Shown one piece after another: positions 1 through 5,378 of a stretch of DNA of 5,550 bases. Location of the stretch: assembly GCA_002478225.1 (NCBI GenBank), contig DLMV01000065.1, forward strand, positions 104,260 to 109,809, in the 5' to 3' direction. This DNA is from Deltaproteobacteria bacterium UBA7527. Its GTDB lineage: Bacteria; Desulfobacterota; Syntrophorhabdia; Syntrophorhabdales; Syntrophorhabdaceae. Each line of letters opens with the position of its first letter. Position 1 is the stretch's first letter. A model generated the notes under the pieces. The model was not told where the DNA came from and made no database searches. It was given only the letters and a program-made list of their open reading frames with translations. The translations under genes were made by a program, and so were the position numbers.

Positions 1-886
1 CGATTGCGCGCCAGAAAAGCGGGACCTTTGTCACTGCCCCTGCGATCTCCGCCTTCCCTATCTCGTACATCGCCTTGATCTGCGCCTCTTTGCTCGGCAC
101 CTGGTAGTTGATCCATTTCACACGCTTCTCGGGGAGCGCCAGCCCGGTATTCGGCGAAATGCCTGTAGGCTCAAGCCGTTCCGGCTGAAAAGGAAGGGTC
201 TTTATGGCCATCTTCGTAACGATCCCGAGACATCCTCTCAGGCCGGTGTATCCTCTCAGAAGGCCTCTCAGATCAGGACCGGGCCCGTCGCCCCAGAACG
301 GATCGTCGCCGAGGGCGAGTGAGCCCATCTTTACGAGCTCCCCGTCCGGCAACACAAGCTCTGTTCCCAGTATGCGCCTGTGAGGAAGGCCGATCCGGTG
401 GCTCAACGGAGACCAGCCGTCACCGATCAGGTTTGCGATGGCCGATGCCTGCGCCCCGCCTCCACCGATAACCACATAGGCGCCTCTCTTCATCGCCTCT
501 TCCTGGATCGGTGAATAGATGACGCCGGAGCCCACAACGATATAAAAGTGTTTCTCGTCGATCTCAAAATGATTCAGGCGTTTCAGGTCTATAAGCAGCT
601 CATTTTTGACATGGCAGTGTGAACGGGGGCCGTAGAAGCCGGTGCTGTAAGGGACATAAGGCACCTTATAGCGGTTGCATATCTTCACGATCCTCTGCAC
701 CGCTTCCGTGGTCTTCGGCATGATCACGGCGCCCGGGATCGTGGTCATTACCCTCTCATATCCGCAGCCGCTCTCGTATCCGCCAGGCCCGGACCTGTAC
801 CCTTCACAGATGGCCGGATCATCGGAGATATACCCGGCGCCCACTATCGATTCCAATGCGTTGTATGCTTCTTTATGTATGCTCAT
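1..886 (-). CDS. FAD-binding oxidoreductase (VAO/PCMH superfamily), 3' end outside the window
   Basis: Reading from 886 down to base 1 gives 295 uninterrupted codons with no stop, so the C-terminus is missing. The protein has the FAD_binding_4 (PCMH-type) fold. An AVIMPKTTEAVQRIVKICNR segment (about 53-72) is the usual domain entry, followed by VPYVPYSTGFYGPRSHCH (about 75-92) in the pyrophosphate-loop position, LLIDLKRLNHFEID (97-110), and GPDLRGLLRGYTGLRGCLGIVTK (about 203-225) closing the domain. The normal glycine-rich RGGGTS-like loop is replaced, leaving an H90-C-H92 pair. The layout recalls p-cresol methylhydroxylase/vanillyl-alcohol oxidase flavoproteins more than classic GlcD, but the substrate is unknown. 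It is the last visible gene of the operon, 11 bp after the iron-sulfur gene, and is a divergent paralogue of the 2225-3682 product. The ATG at 886 is supported by a strong Shine-Dalgarno sequence 6 nt upstream. The family is confident; the reaction is inferred only as flavin-dependent dehydrogenation. Confidence 0.88.
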   Translation of the reverse strand, partial: MSIHKEAYNALESIVGAGYISDDPAICEGYRSGPGGYESGCGYERVMTTIPGAVIMPKTTEAVQRIVKICNRYKVPYVPYSTGFYGPRSHCHVKNELLIDLKRLNHFEIDEKHFYIVVGSGVIYSPIQEEAMKRGAYVVIGGGGAQASAIANLIGDGWSPLSHRIGLPHRRILGTELVLPDGELVKMGSLALGDDPFWGDGPGPDLRGLLRGYTGLRGCLGIVTKMAIKTLPFQPERLEPTGISPNTGLALPEKRVKWINYQVPSKEAQIKAMYEIGKAEIAGAVTKVPLFWRAI

Positions 887-892
887 CTTCTC

Positions 893-900
893 CCTCCTTA
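893..900 (-). promoter_or_regulatory. Shine-Dalgarno sequence overlapping the preceding stop codon
   Basis: The minus strand reads TAAGGAGG, then 6 nt, then ATG (886). The TAA is the stop of the upstream iron-sulfur protein gene, so the ribosome terminates on the ribosome binding site of the next gene. This fixes the start of the partial flavoprotein and implies translational coupling. Confidence 0.85.
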
Positions 901-2214
901 TATTTCAGCTGAAGCAAGGATAAGTTCAGATATATCCATTACCTTTACGTTGTCCCCGTCCTCTTTGACGGTCTGGGCAAAATTGTTTTTGCACCAGGGA
1001 CAGGCAGATACGAGAACATCGGCACTCACTTCCTTGACCTCTTCCAGCCGATGTTTTGCAGAAAATGAAGCGAGCTCCGGGAAGGCTTCTTTTGTACCCC
1101 TGCCGGCCCCGCAGCAGAATGCATTTTCTTGCTTCCTCGGCATTTCAACGAACTTAGCGCCGGGGATGGCATTCAATATATTTCTTGACTCAGCGTACAA
1201 TCCGGACTTGCCGCGCCTTCTTTTAAGCTCGGGGCTCACTGTGCCCATCCAGCCGCGCTCGCCTTTCCATGGCGTCCAGGGATCACACAGCCTGCTCACA
1301 CCGCATGAATCGTGATAGGTGAAGCGTATGTCCACAGGTTTCGTCAATTTGAGGCTACCCTTCTTGATCGCTTCATCGGCAACCTCGATAAGGTGCACCA
1401 CCTTGAAGCCGAGGTCGGACGTGGCTATGTTAAGCATCTTCGGATAATCGACCTTCCACATACGGTAGCATTCGGCGCAGCTCGTCACCACCGTCTTTAT
1501 TCCTGCTTTCTTTACCGCCTCAATGTTGCGTTTCGCAAGCTGCTTCGCTCCATCTATCATGCCGACAGAATAAAGCGTATTTCCGCAGCACCATTCATCG
1601 GCCATGAGCGTGAAGGGCATGCCGGAGGCATTCAATATCTTCGCTGTTGCACGCGCTATGTCGGGGTTCACATAGGAAGCGGAACATCCGGCGAAGTAAA
1701 GCACATCAGCCTTCGCTGCTACCTTAATGTCCTTCGTTACCCACTTTTTCCTGATCTCGTGCGGCGATCCGAACTGGTTGTGTTTTGAGGCAATGTTCTT
1801 TGCGATCTTCTTGTGTGCCGGCATCGGGCCTGCGCCATCCTTCACCGCCTTTATTCTAAGGGCCTCAAGGGTCAGCTCTATCTCCAGGTCGAGATTACGC
1901 TTGCAGCCTACATCACAGGCGCCGCACAATGGGTCGGCATAGATGATCTCAAGGAGCTTGTCGGTCCACTCCATTTTTCCTTCTGCTATTGCGGTGCCTA
2001 TCCTCATCTTTCCAAATGCGCCGTAAGCATCAAAGTCGTTCCAGGTATTGCTGGGGCACCTCGTGGAGAACTTGATCCCCGGCATATAGGTGTGTTCAAC
2101 CCAATAGCACCCCTTGCACTTAATGCACCGGCTCATGTCGTATACAAAGTTGTCTAAATTCGTTACGTCTAAACTTGCTTTCTTTTTTGGTGTATCATAG
2201 CGATCTTTTGGCAT
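898..2214 (-). CDS. HdrD/GlpC/GlcF-like iron-sulfur protein with two CCG domains
   Basis: This 438-aa, soluble-looking protein is the likely electron-transfer partner of the two flavoproteins beside it. The N-terminus has a Fer4_8-like region. The first motif is C30-x2-C33-x2-C36-x16-C53-P, and the second is D94-x2-C97-x2-C100-x3-C104, where the usual first Cys is Asp. Two CCG (cysteine-rich, heterodisulfide-reductase) domains follow. Domain 1 has C177, C209-C210-G and C246-x2-C249, with spacings CX31CCX35CXXC that fit the canonical motif. Domain 2 has C304, C367-C368-G and C405-x2-C408, but 62 residues separate the first Cys from the CC pair instead of 31-39. CCG domains bind unusual [4Fe-4S] clusters or act as thiol/disulfide sites in HdrB, HdrD, GlpC, GlcF and LutA-type proteins. 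No membrane segment is evident. The ATG at 2214 lies 5 nt from a GGAGG. The family is secure; assignment as HdrD, GlcF or GlpC cannot be made from sequence alone. Confidence 0.92.
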   Translation of the reverse strand: MPKDRYDTPKKKASLDVTNLDNFVYDMSRCIKCKGCYWVEHTYMPGIKFSTRCPSNTWNDFDAYGAFGKMRIGTAIAEGKMEWTDKLLEIIYADPLCGACDVGCKRNLDLEIELTLEALRIKAVKDGAGPMPAHKKIAKNIASKHNQFGSPHEIRKKWVTKDIKVAAKADVLYFAGCSASYVNPDIARATAKILNASGMPFTLMADEWCCGNTLYSVGMIDGAKQLAKRNIEAVKKAGIKTVVTSCAECYRMWKVDYPKMLNIATSDLGFKVVHLIEVADEAIKKGSLKLTKPVDIRFTYHDSCGVSRLCDPWTPWKGERGWMGTVSPELKRRRGKSGLYAESRNILNAIPGAKFVEMPRKQENAFCCGAGRGTKEAFPELASFSAKHRLEEVKEVSADVLVSACPWCKNNFAQTVKEDGDNVKVMDISELILASAEI

Positions 2215-2219
2215 CTCAT

Positions 2220-2227
2220 CCTCCTTA
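2220..2227 (-). promoter_or_regulatory. Shine-Dalgarno sequence overlapping the preceding stop codon
   Basis: The minus strand reads TAAGGAGG, then ATGAG, then ATG (2214). The TAA ends the 485-aa flavoprotein. An ATG 5 nt upstream of the chosen start (2219) is in a different reading frame and too close to the GGAGG, so 2214 is preferred. The arrangement is the same as at the next junction of the operon. Confidence 0.85.
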
Positions 2228-3682
2228 GAAGCACAAATTTCCAGGGTTCATAATATTCTTCGGGTCGAACACCTTCTTTACCCGCTTCAATGTCATCGTA
2301 TAGTTGGCGGCACGATCGTATATTATGGGGGCCAGTTCACCATAGGGCCTCGTAAAGAAAGCCCCTTCATTTAGCATGGCCATTGCTGCATTGCGGTAAA
2401 GCTCAGCCACAAAGCCTTTTTCGTGAGCATCATCAGGGTCATAGAAAAAGCTGAACTCAACCTGACAGGCACGATTATGTTCTATGGGCTGGATGTAGCT
2501 CCCGATATCGGTTACGGGGTAACCGCATCTGGCAGCAACCATTTCCATGATATCCATAAATATCGGCGCCTTGTTCGGTTGGGTAATAAAAAAGAGGTTC
2601 TGGCACCCGCCTTTCACGCGGTTTTTCCAGTATGGAATGTTCGTCGGCCACGGAGCCCTCAGCATCGGCAATAGTTTCTTCGCCAGGCCCGGAAAGCCGG
2701 GAAGGTTGTCTGTAAGCGCCAGCTTGGGGAATTCGTTCTTTAATACCTCCTTAAGGAACTTCTTCTCATATGCCAACTTTTCCTCGGGCCTTCTCAAGAG
2801 CCCGCTTATGACCAAAACGAGCGTCCAGGGCGGAAGTTCCACGCACAGCCTATCAAAGTCCTCATGCATCTTGTCCGCCAGGATCGCTGCAAGGTCCACA
2901 TTGTTCAAAAGAACGCATTCCTGGCCTATTCTCCGCGGCAAGATCCTGTAGAGGAACTCTATGGCATAAGGCACGTCATCGACGGGTGCAAAAAAGATCT
3001 CGTCTATTTTTGGGATCGACTCGATCTTCAGGCTTGTCCACGTGACGATACCCATTGTACCCTGGGCGGCCTGAACAAACCGGTAGAAATCGAGACCGGG
3101 CCCGGATGGATTTGCCCCCCTTGATTTCGAATCAGGAAAACCGTTTACGCTGGCAGAACCGCACCTGAAGGCCTGACCTGCAGGCCAGACAACCTCGATC
3201 GATTGCATGGGTTCGCCATAGTCATACACGGTATTTGTCGGCACTTCCCGTTCGAGGGTGTCGGTAAGCACAGAACGGTCCCCGTGCGGCAAAAGCGGCA
3301 TTATCACCCTCATGCCCTTCTTTTTCAGTTCTGCAACGAGCTGCTTCCATGTCACGCCGGCCTCAAACCTTACCAGGCGGTTTTCTAGGTCGATCTCGAG
3401 GATCTTGTTCATTTTTGAGAGATCGACCACGATGCCGCCCTGTTTTGGTATGGTGCACCCGTGGAAGTGTACCTTTGAGCTCACAGGCACTACAGGGATA
3501 TCCTTTTCGTTACACCATGCAATGATCTTCTCTACATCCTTAGTGTTCTTCGGCCATACCACGGCATCAGGCATGCCCGGAGGGAGAAGGCTGTAATCGC
3601 GCGAGTACCCTATGAGGTCCTCCCTCTTGTCACTTACATAATCCTTGCCCAAAATCTTTGCAAGTTCACTTTTAACTCCCAT
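2225..3682 (-). CDS. FAD-binding oxidoreductase, GlcD / PCMH-like flavoprotein
   Basis: This complete 485-aa protein is the first gene of the operon. It has an N-terminal FAD_binding_4 domain: PDAVVWPKNTKDVEKIIAWC (about 38-57), VPVVPVSSKVHFHG (about 62-75), GGIVVDLSKMNKILEID (82-98), then GPGLDFYRFVQAAQGTMGIVT (about 194-214). A FAD-oxidase C-terminal domain ends in the signature KVFDPKNIMNPGNLCF. The C-terminal RPYGE...KRVKKVFDP stretch resembles the vanillyl-alcohol oxidase/p-cresol methylhydroxylase group as well as GlcD. The pyrophosphate loop is divergent, with H72-F-H74 where most relatives carry GGGTS. It lacks iron-sulfur cysteine motifs, so electrons presumably pass to the CCG protein encoded 10 bp downstream. 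Candidate substrates by family are 2-hydroxyacids, phenolic side chains and alcohols; none can be chosen. The start at 3682 has GGAGG 4 nt upstream. Confidence 0.92.
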   Translation of the reverse strand: MGVKSELAKILGKDYVSDKREDLIGYSRDYSLLPPGMPDAVVWPKNTKDVEKIIAWCNEKDIPVVPVSSKVHFHGCTIPKQGGIVVDLSKMNKILEIDLENRLVRFEAGVTWKQLVAELKKKGMRVIMPLLPHGDRSVLTDTLEREVPTNTVYDYGEPMQSIEVVWPAGQAFRCGSASVNGFPDSKSRGANPSGPGLDFYRFVQAAQGTMGIVTWTSLKIESIPKIDEIFFAPVDDVPYAIEFLYRILPRRIGQECVLLNNVDLAAILADKMHEDFDRLCVELPPWTLVLVISGLLRRPEEKLAYEKKFLKEVLKNEFPKLALTDNLPGFPGLAKKLLPMLRAPWPTNIPYWKNRVKGGCQNLFFITQPNKAPIFMDIMEMVAARCGYPVTDIGSYIQPIEHNRACQVEFSFFYDPDDAHEKGFVAELYRNAAMAMLNEGAFFTRPYGELAPIIYDRAANYTMTLKRVKKVFDPKNIMNPGNLCF

Positions 3683-3811
3683 TTTGCCTCCTTGTTCTTT
3701 GCTTTATATTTCTTTGATATCTTCTTGTTGCCAGCATTTTTTGACCGGGACTCACCCTAATCAGCATAGCATAACACTATTATTTGACCCATTGCTTTGC
3801 CCCATTTCTTA

Positions 3812-3827
3812 TGCAGATTTCATGCCA
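3812..3827 (-). promoter_or_regulatory. Sigma54-like -24/-12 promoter for the oxidoreductase operon
   Basis: The minus strand reads TGGCATG-AAAT-CTGCA, against the sigma54 consensus TGGCACG-N4-TTGCW. It matches at 10 of the 12 specified positions, and the essential GG and GC pairs are at the correct distance. Transcription would begin near 3801, leaving a leader of about 120 nt before the ATG at 3682. Sigma54 promoters need an upstream activator site, and the tandem repeats at 3885-3929 lie roughly 80-130 bp upstream of the predicted start. No enhancer-binding protein gene is in the window. It is a single short-motif match, so confidence is moderate. Confidence 0.4.
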
Positions 3828-3884
3828 TTCGTGCCCATAACTTCCTTTGCATTCGAATTTTTTGCCGAAGCATCATTTGACAGA

Positions 3885-3929
3885 ATATCAATATATAAAA
3901 TATCAATATATAAATTGTCAATATATTTA
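3885..3929. repeat. Three tandem 15-bp AT-rich repeats, candidate operator array
   Basis: Units 3885-3899 and 3900-3914 are identical (ATATCAATATATAAA), and unit 3915-3929 is a variant (TTGTCAATATATTTA). The array lies just upstream of the marR -35 box and contains a leftward TTGACA. A 15-bp period places units about one and a half helical turns apart. The core TATCAAnnnnTAA resembles both a regulator half-site and the IHF consensus WATCAANNNNTTR (one mismatch in units 1 and 2). The repeats are directly visible; the operator role is inferred from position. Confidence 0.7.
3892..3921 (-). promoter_or_regulatory. Sigma70-like promoter inside the tandem repeats, directed at the operon
   Basis: On the minus strand TTGACA (3916-3921) is followed after 18 bp by TATATA (3892-3897), or after 17 bp by TTATAT. 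A start near 3885 would give a leader of about 200 nt before the first operon gene. The -35 is consensus, but the surroundings are so AT-rich that -10-like hexamers are expected by chance. It may be an alternative to the sigma54-like element closer to the gene. Confidence 0.4.
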
Positions 3930-3934
3930 TTTTC

Positions 3935-3963
3935 TTGTTTATAGGCCGGCAAGCTGGTATAAT
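3935..3963 (+). promoter_or_regulatory. Sigma70 promoter of the marR-family gene
   Basis: TTGTTT (3935-3940), a 17-bp spacer and a perfect TATAAT (3958-3963) preceded by TGG, which makes an extended -10. Transcription would start near 3970, giving a leader of about 38 nt. The 15-bp repeats end 6 bp upstream of the -35 box, so a protein bound there could repress or activate it. Confidence 0.7.
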
Positions 3964-4007
3964 ACATACCTACTGCTGTTAAAACTGTATTCTGTTGGGG
4001 TAAGGCC

Positions 4008-4466
4008 ATGGAAGAGTCCAATTATCGCAGCGACTTGAGCACGGATGAGAAATTGCTGATGGCAATCGTGAGAGCGGCTGAGACCTTTAAGAGGGTGGTA
4101 TCTGTCATTTACAGGAAACACGTTCTCTCCTTCCCGCAGTATAATGTCCTGAGAGTCCTGGATGCTTCGAAGAACCGCCAATCCAGGATCACTGACGTAA
4201 GCCGGATCATGCTCGTTCCTGGCGCCAATATGACCGGCATAGCCAAGAGATTGGAAAAGAACGGCTTCATTGTGAGGAAATCCGACCCTCTTGATGAGCG
4301 TGTGACCATACTCGAGCTTACGCCAAAAGGGAAGGCGATCCTTGTAAACATAGAAAAAGAGCTGGACGAGCATACGCGCGCAATGCTGAAGGGTTTTCCT
4401 GCACAGGAAAAGAAAGAGCTTCTGGATAGGATCAAGCGGCTCATCAAGAATAGCAGGGAGATATAG
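4008..4466 (+). CDS. MarR-family transcriptional regulator
   Basis: The 152-aa product is a typical length for MarR dimers, cytoplasmic winged-helix regulators that often respond to phenolic or CoA-linked ligands. An N-terminal dimerisation helix (about 12-38) leads to the winged helix-turn-helix: FPQYNVLRVL (42-51), ITDVSRIMLV (61-70), recognition helix PGANMTGIAKRLEKNGF (71-87). The wing carries the family hallmark D96-x-R98 followed by L104-T105 (DERVTILELTPKGK). C-terminal helices (about 108-150) complete the dimer interface. A GGGG 8 nt upstream supports the ATG at 4008. The next in-frame Met (residue 18) would remove part of helix 1. It is transcribed divergently from the oxidoreductase operon, the classic setting for a local regulator that also controls itself. 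The ligand is unknown. Confidence 0.93.
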   Translation: MEESNYRSDLSTDEKLLMAIVRAAETFKRVVSVIYRKHVLSFPQYNVLRVLDASKNRQSRITDVSRIMLVPGANMTGIAKRLEKNGFIVRKSDPLDERVTILELTPKGKAILVNIEKELDEHTRAMLKGFPAQEKKELLDRIKRLIKNSREI

Positions 4467-4502
4467 CGTAAGATATCCCTTAATGCAGCTCATAGTAATA
4501 TA

Positions 4503-4530
4503 GTATATCGTAGTTCGTATATCGTATATC
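4503..4530. repeat. Tandem 7-bp repeat, four GTATATC units
   Basis: The units are GTATATC, GTAGTTC (degenerate), GTATATC and GTATATC. They sit just after the marR stop codon and are flanked by two copies of the 11-mer GCAGCTCATAG (4485-4495 and 4540-4550). This is a short-sequence repeat with no coding content, and no function is visible. Confidence 0.75.
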
Positions 4531-4539
4531 GTGAGAAAA

Positions 4540-4630
4540 GCAGCTCATAGCTAACAAAGTAAAAAATAAAAGGTGAAAGGTTTTAACTTTTTACATTTTA
4601 CGTTTTATGTTCTGCCATGAGCCATGAGCC
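4540..4630. repeat. Imperfect inverted repeat built of heptamers between convergent genes
   Basis: The left side has heptamers TAAAAAA, TAAAAGG and TGAAAGG (4560-4580). The right side mirrors them with CTTTTTA, CATTTTA and CGTTTTA (4587-4607). The 22-nt arms 4561-4582 and 4585-4606 pair at 17 of 22 positions. Farther out, GCTCATAGCT (4543-4552) is loosely complementary to the tandem GCCATGA GCCATGA GCC (4614-4630). The whole could fold into a long AT-rich hairpin and lies where marR and tetR transcripts converge, so it might slow or end transcription in both directions. It lacks the GC-rich stem of a classic intrinsic terminator. Confidence 0.6.
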
Positions 4631-4660
4631 GGTTTCCCGTGTTTGCGGGGAAGGACCTGC

Positions 4661-4674
4661 GCGGAACGTTCCGC
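4661..4674 (-). terminator. Perfect 14-bp palindrome abutting the tetR stop codon
   Basis: GCGGAACGTTCCGC is its own reverse complement and begins at the base after the tetR TGA. In RNA it can form a five-pair GC-rich stem with a 4-nt loop. No U-tract follows, so a terminator role is only tentative. A weaker hairpin TTCCCG/CGGGGA (4634-4651, plus-strand orientation) lies beyond it. Confidence 0.3.
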
Positions 4675-5286
4675 TCAGTATGGGTTGTTCAGGCTAAGAC
4701 CATGGAGAACAAGCTCGAGGGCAAGATCGGCAATTTGGTCGACGTCATTTTTCCGGTCGTAGTCGAACCAGTATGTAACCCACGTCAGCATCCCCAGTAT
4801 GAAAAGCGCTGTCCAGGAAGGCTTTACGCCGGTATTTATTTTGCCCTCTGACTGGAGTTGGGCTATGGTGTCGCGAATAAGATAATAATGTTTTTTCCAC
4901 TTTCTCTTCACTTCCCGAAAGTACTTATCTTTCATGGTCAACGCGTCATGGATGAGAACCCTCAGCTCGGGGCGCTTGCAAATGATCTCCTTTGTGAAGA
5001 CCCGGATCATATACGAGAGACGATCCAGGGGATCATCTATGGAGGCCGCCTTGTCCAAATACGGGATCAGGTCCTTTTCCATAGATTCCAGATGCACCGA
5101 TAAGAGCAGATTCCTCTTGCTTCCGAAGTAGTGGTACAGCGTCGGCCTTGTGAGCCCTGCTGCAGAGCAGATATCTGTGGTTGATGTAGAGCCGGAGCCT
5201 CCTTTTTTAAGAAGAAGGTGTGTGGTGGTTTGTATGATCTTCAGTTTCTTTTTCTGAGATATCTTTTTTCTCTTTGTGGATGTCAT
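4675..5286 (-). CDS. TetR/AcrR-family transcriptional regulator
   Basis: The 203-aa product has standard TetR length. A very basic N-terminus (TKRKKISQKKK, residues 4-14) precedes the TetR_N DNA-binding domain. Helix 1 is KIIQTTTHLLLKKGG (16-30), and the helix-turn-helix is TSTTDICSAAGLTRPTLYHYFGSK (about 34-57), with the family-typical LYHYF-x-SK. The C-terminal ligand/dimer domain (about 65-203) contains GMLTWVTYWFDYDRKNDVDQIADLALELVLHGL, a pattern reminiscent of KstR2/FadR-type regulators that sense acyl-CoA or aromatic-CoA molecules. That is a resemblance, not an assignment. The gene converges on marR and does not share its transcript. The Shine-Dalgarno sequence is weak (AGAG upstream of 5286), but no better start is visible. 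It has its own strong promoter overlapping palindromic DNA, so autorepression is likely. Confidence 0.92.
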   Translation of the reverse strand: MTSTKRKKISQKKKLKIIQTTTHLLLKKGGSGSTSTTDICSAAGLTRPTLYHYFGSKRNLLLSVHLESMEKDLIPYLDKAASIDDPLDRLSYMIRVFTKEIICKRPELRVLIHDALTMKDKYFREVKRKWKKHYYLIRDTIAQLQSEGKINTGVKPSWTALFILGMLTWVTYWFDYDRKNDVDQIADLALELVLHGLSLNNPY

Positions 5287-5344
5287 GTTTTCTCTTTTTG
5301 CGAAATTCAGCTATATAGATAGCAGCAGCAAGGTTATGCCTAAA

Positions 5345-5373
5345 CTTATATCAATCATTAAATTGTTTGTCAA
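5345..5373 (-). promoter_or_regulatory. Sigma70 promoter of the tetR-family gene
   Basis: On the minus strand TTGACA (5368-5373), a 17-bp spacer and TATAAG (5345-5350) preceded by TGA (extended -10). This is close to full consensus. Transcription would start near 5338, giving a leader of about 52 nt before the ATG at 5286. Confidence 0.75.
5348..5365. promoter_or_regulatory. Candidate operator in the tetR promoter, shared with the operon/marR control region
   Basis: ATATCAATCATTAAATTG occupies the -10 to spacer region. It matches 3900-3917 (ATATCAATATATAAATTG) at 15 of 18 positions, with all differences in the central three bases. On the minus strand both read CAATTTANNNATTGATAT, containing the inverted half-sites CAAT-N6-ATTG. 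Variation confined to the centre of a dyad is what a dimeric regulator site looks like. It also fits IHF with one mismatch. Confidence 0.45.
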
Positions 5374-5378
5374 TTAAA
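5358..5378. promoter_or_regulatory. Imperfect palindrome over the tetR -35 box, possible autoregulatory site
   Basis: TTAAATTG-TTTGT-CAATTAAA: the two 8-bp arms pair at all positions but one across a 5-bp centre, covering the -35 hexamer. The position suits TetR autorepression. In AT-rich DNA a dyad of this length can arise by chance. Confidence 0.35.

Larger units (their letters stand above)
3683..4007. other. Divergent intergenic control region
   Basis: This 325-bp non-coding stretch separates the oxidoreductase operon (leftward) from the MarR gene (rightward). A GGAGG at 3687-3691 serves the operon. From there to about 3810 it is plain AT-leaning sequence in which I see no RNA motif or credible gene. 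Further right it holds a sigma54-like element, three 15-bp tandem repeats with embedded sigma70-like hexamers, and the marR promoter. The short reading frames crossing it have no recognisable protein features. Confidence 0.8.

Noticed and set aside
675..923. Plus-strand open frame of 82 codons with a hydrophobic start, resembling a small secreted protein
   Set aside because: It lies opposite the partial flavoprotein gene and the operon junction, and its proline-rich sequence is explained by the antisense of glycine-rich codons.
1312..1788. Plus-strand open frame of 158 codons opposite the CCG protein gene (with similar frames at 875-1315, 1813-2157, 2547-2951 and 3258-3596)
   Set aside because: They lie wholly or largely opposite strongly supported genes, have no family motifs or good ribosome binding sites, and are the expected shadows of codon-biased minus-strand genes.
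3877..3906. Rightward TTGACA followed by ATATCA/TATCAA as a second marR promoter
   Set aside because: The -10 match is weak, and a much better TTGTTT-17-TATAAT promoter lies closer to the gene. The TTGACA is kept only as part of the symmetry of the repeat array.
3885..3929. Possible CRISPR array or replication-origin iterons
   Set aside because: There are only three 15-bp units with no spacers, no cas genes, and no replication initiator gene or DnaA boxes nearby.
3939..4493. Minus-strand open frame of 184 codons covering the marR gene
   Set aside because: It is antisense to a clear MarR protein with intact hallmark motifs, and its translation shows no recognisable domain.
5327..5341. Sigma54-like AGGCATAACCTTGCT upstream of tetR on the minus strand
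   Set aside because: The GG to GC distance is one base too short for sigma54, and a near-consensus sigma70 promoter is present just upstream.
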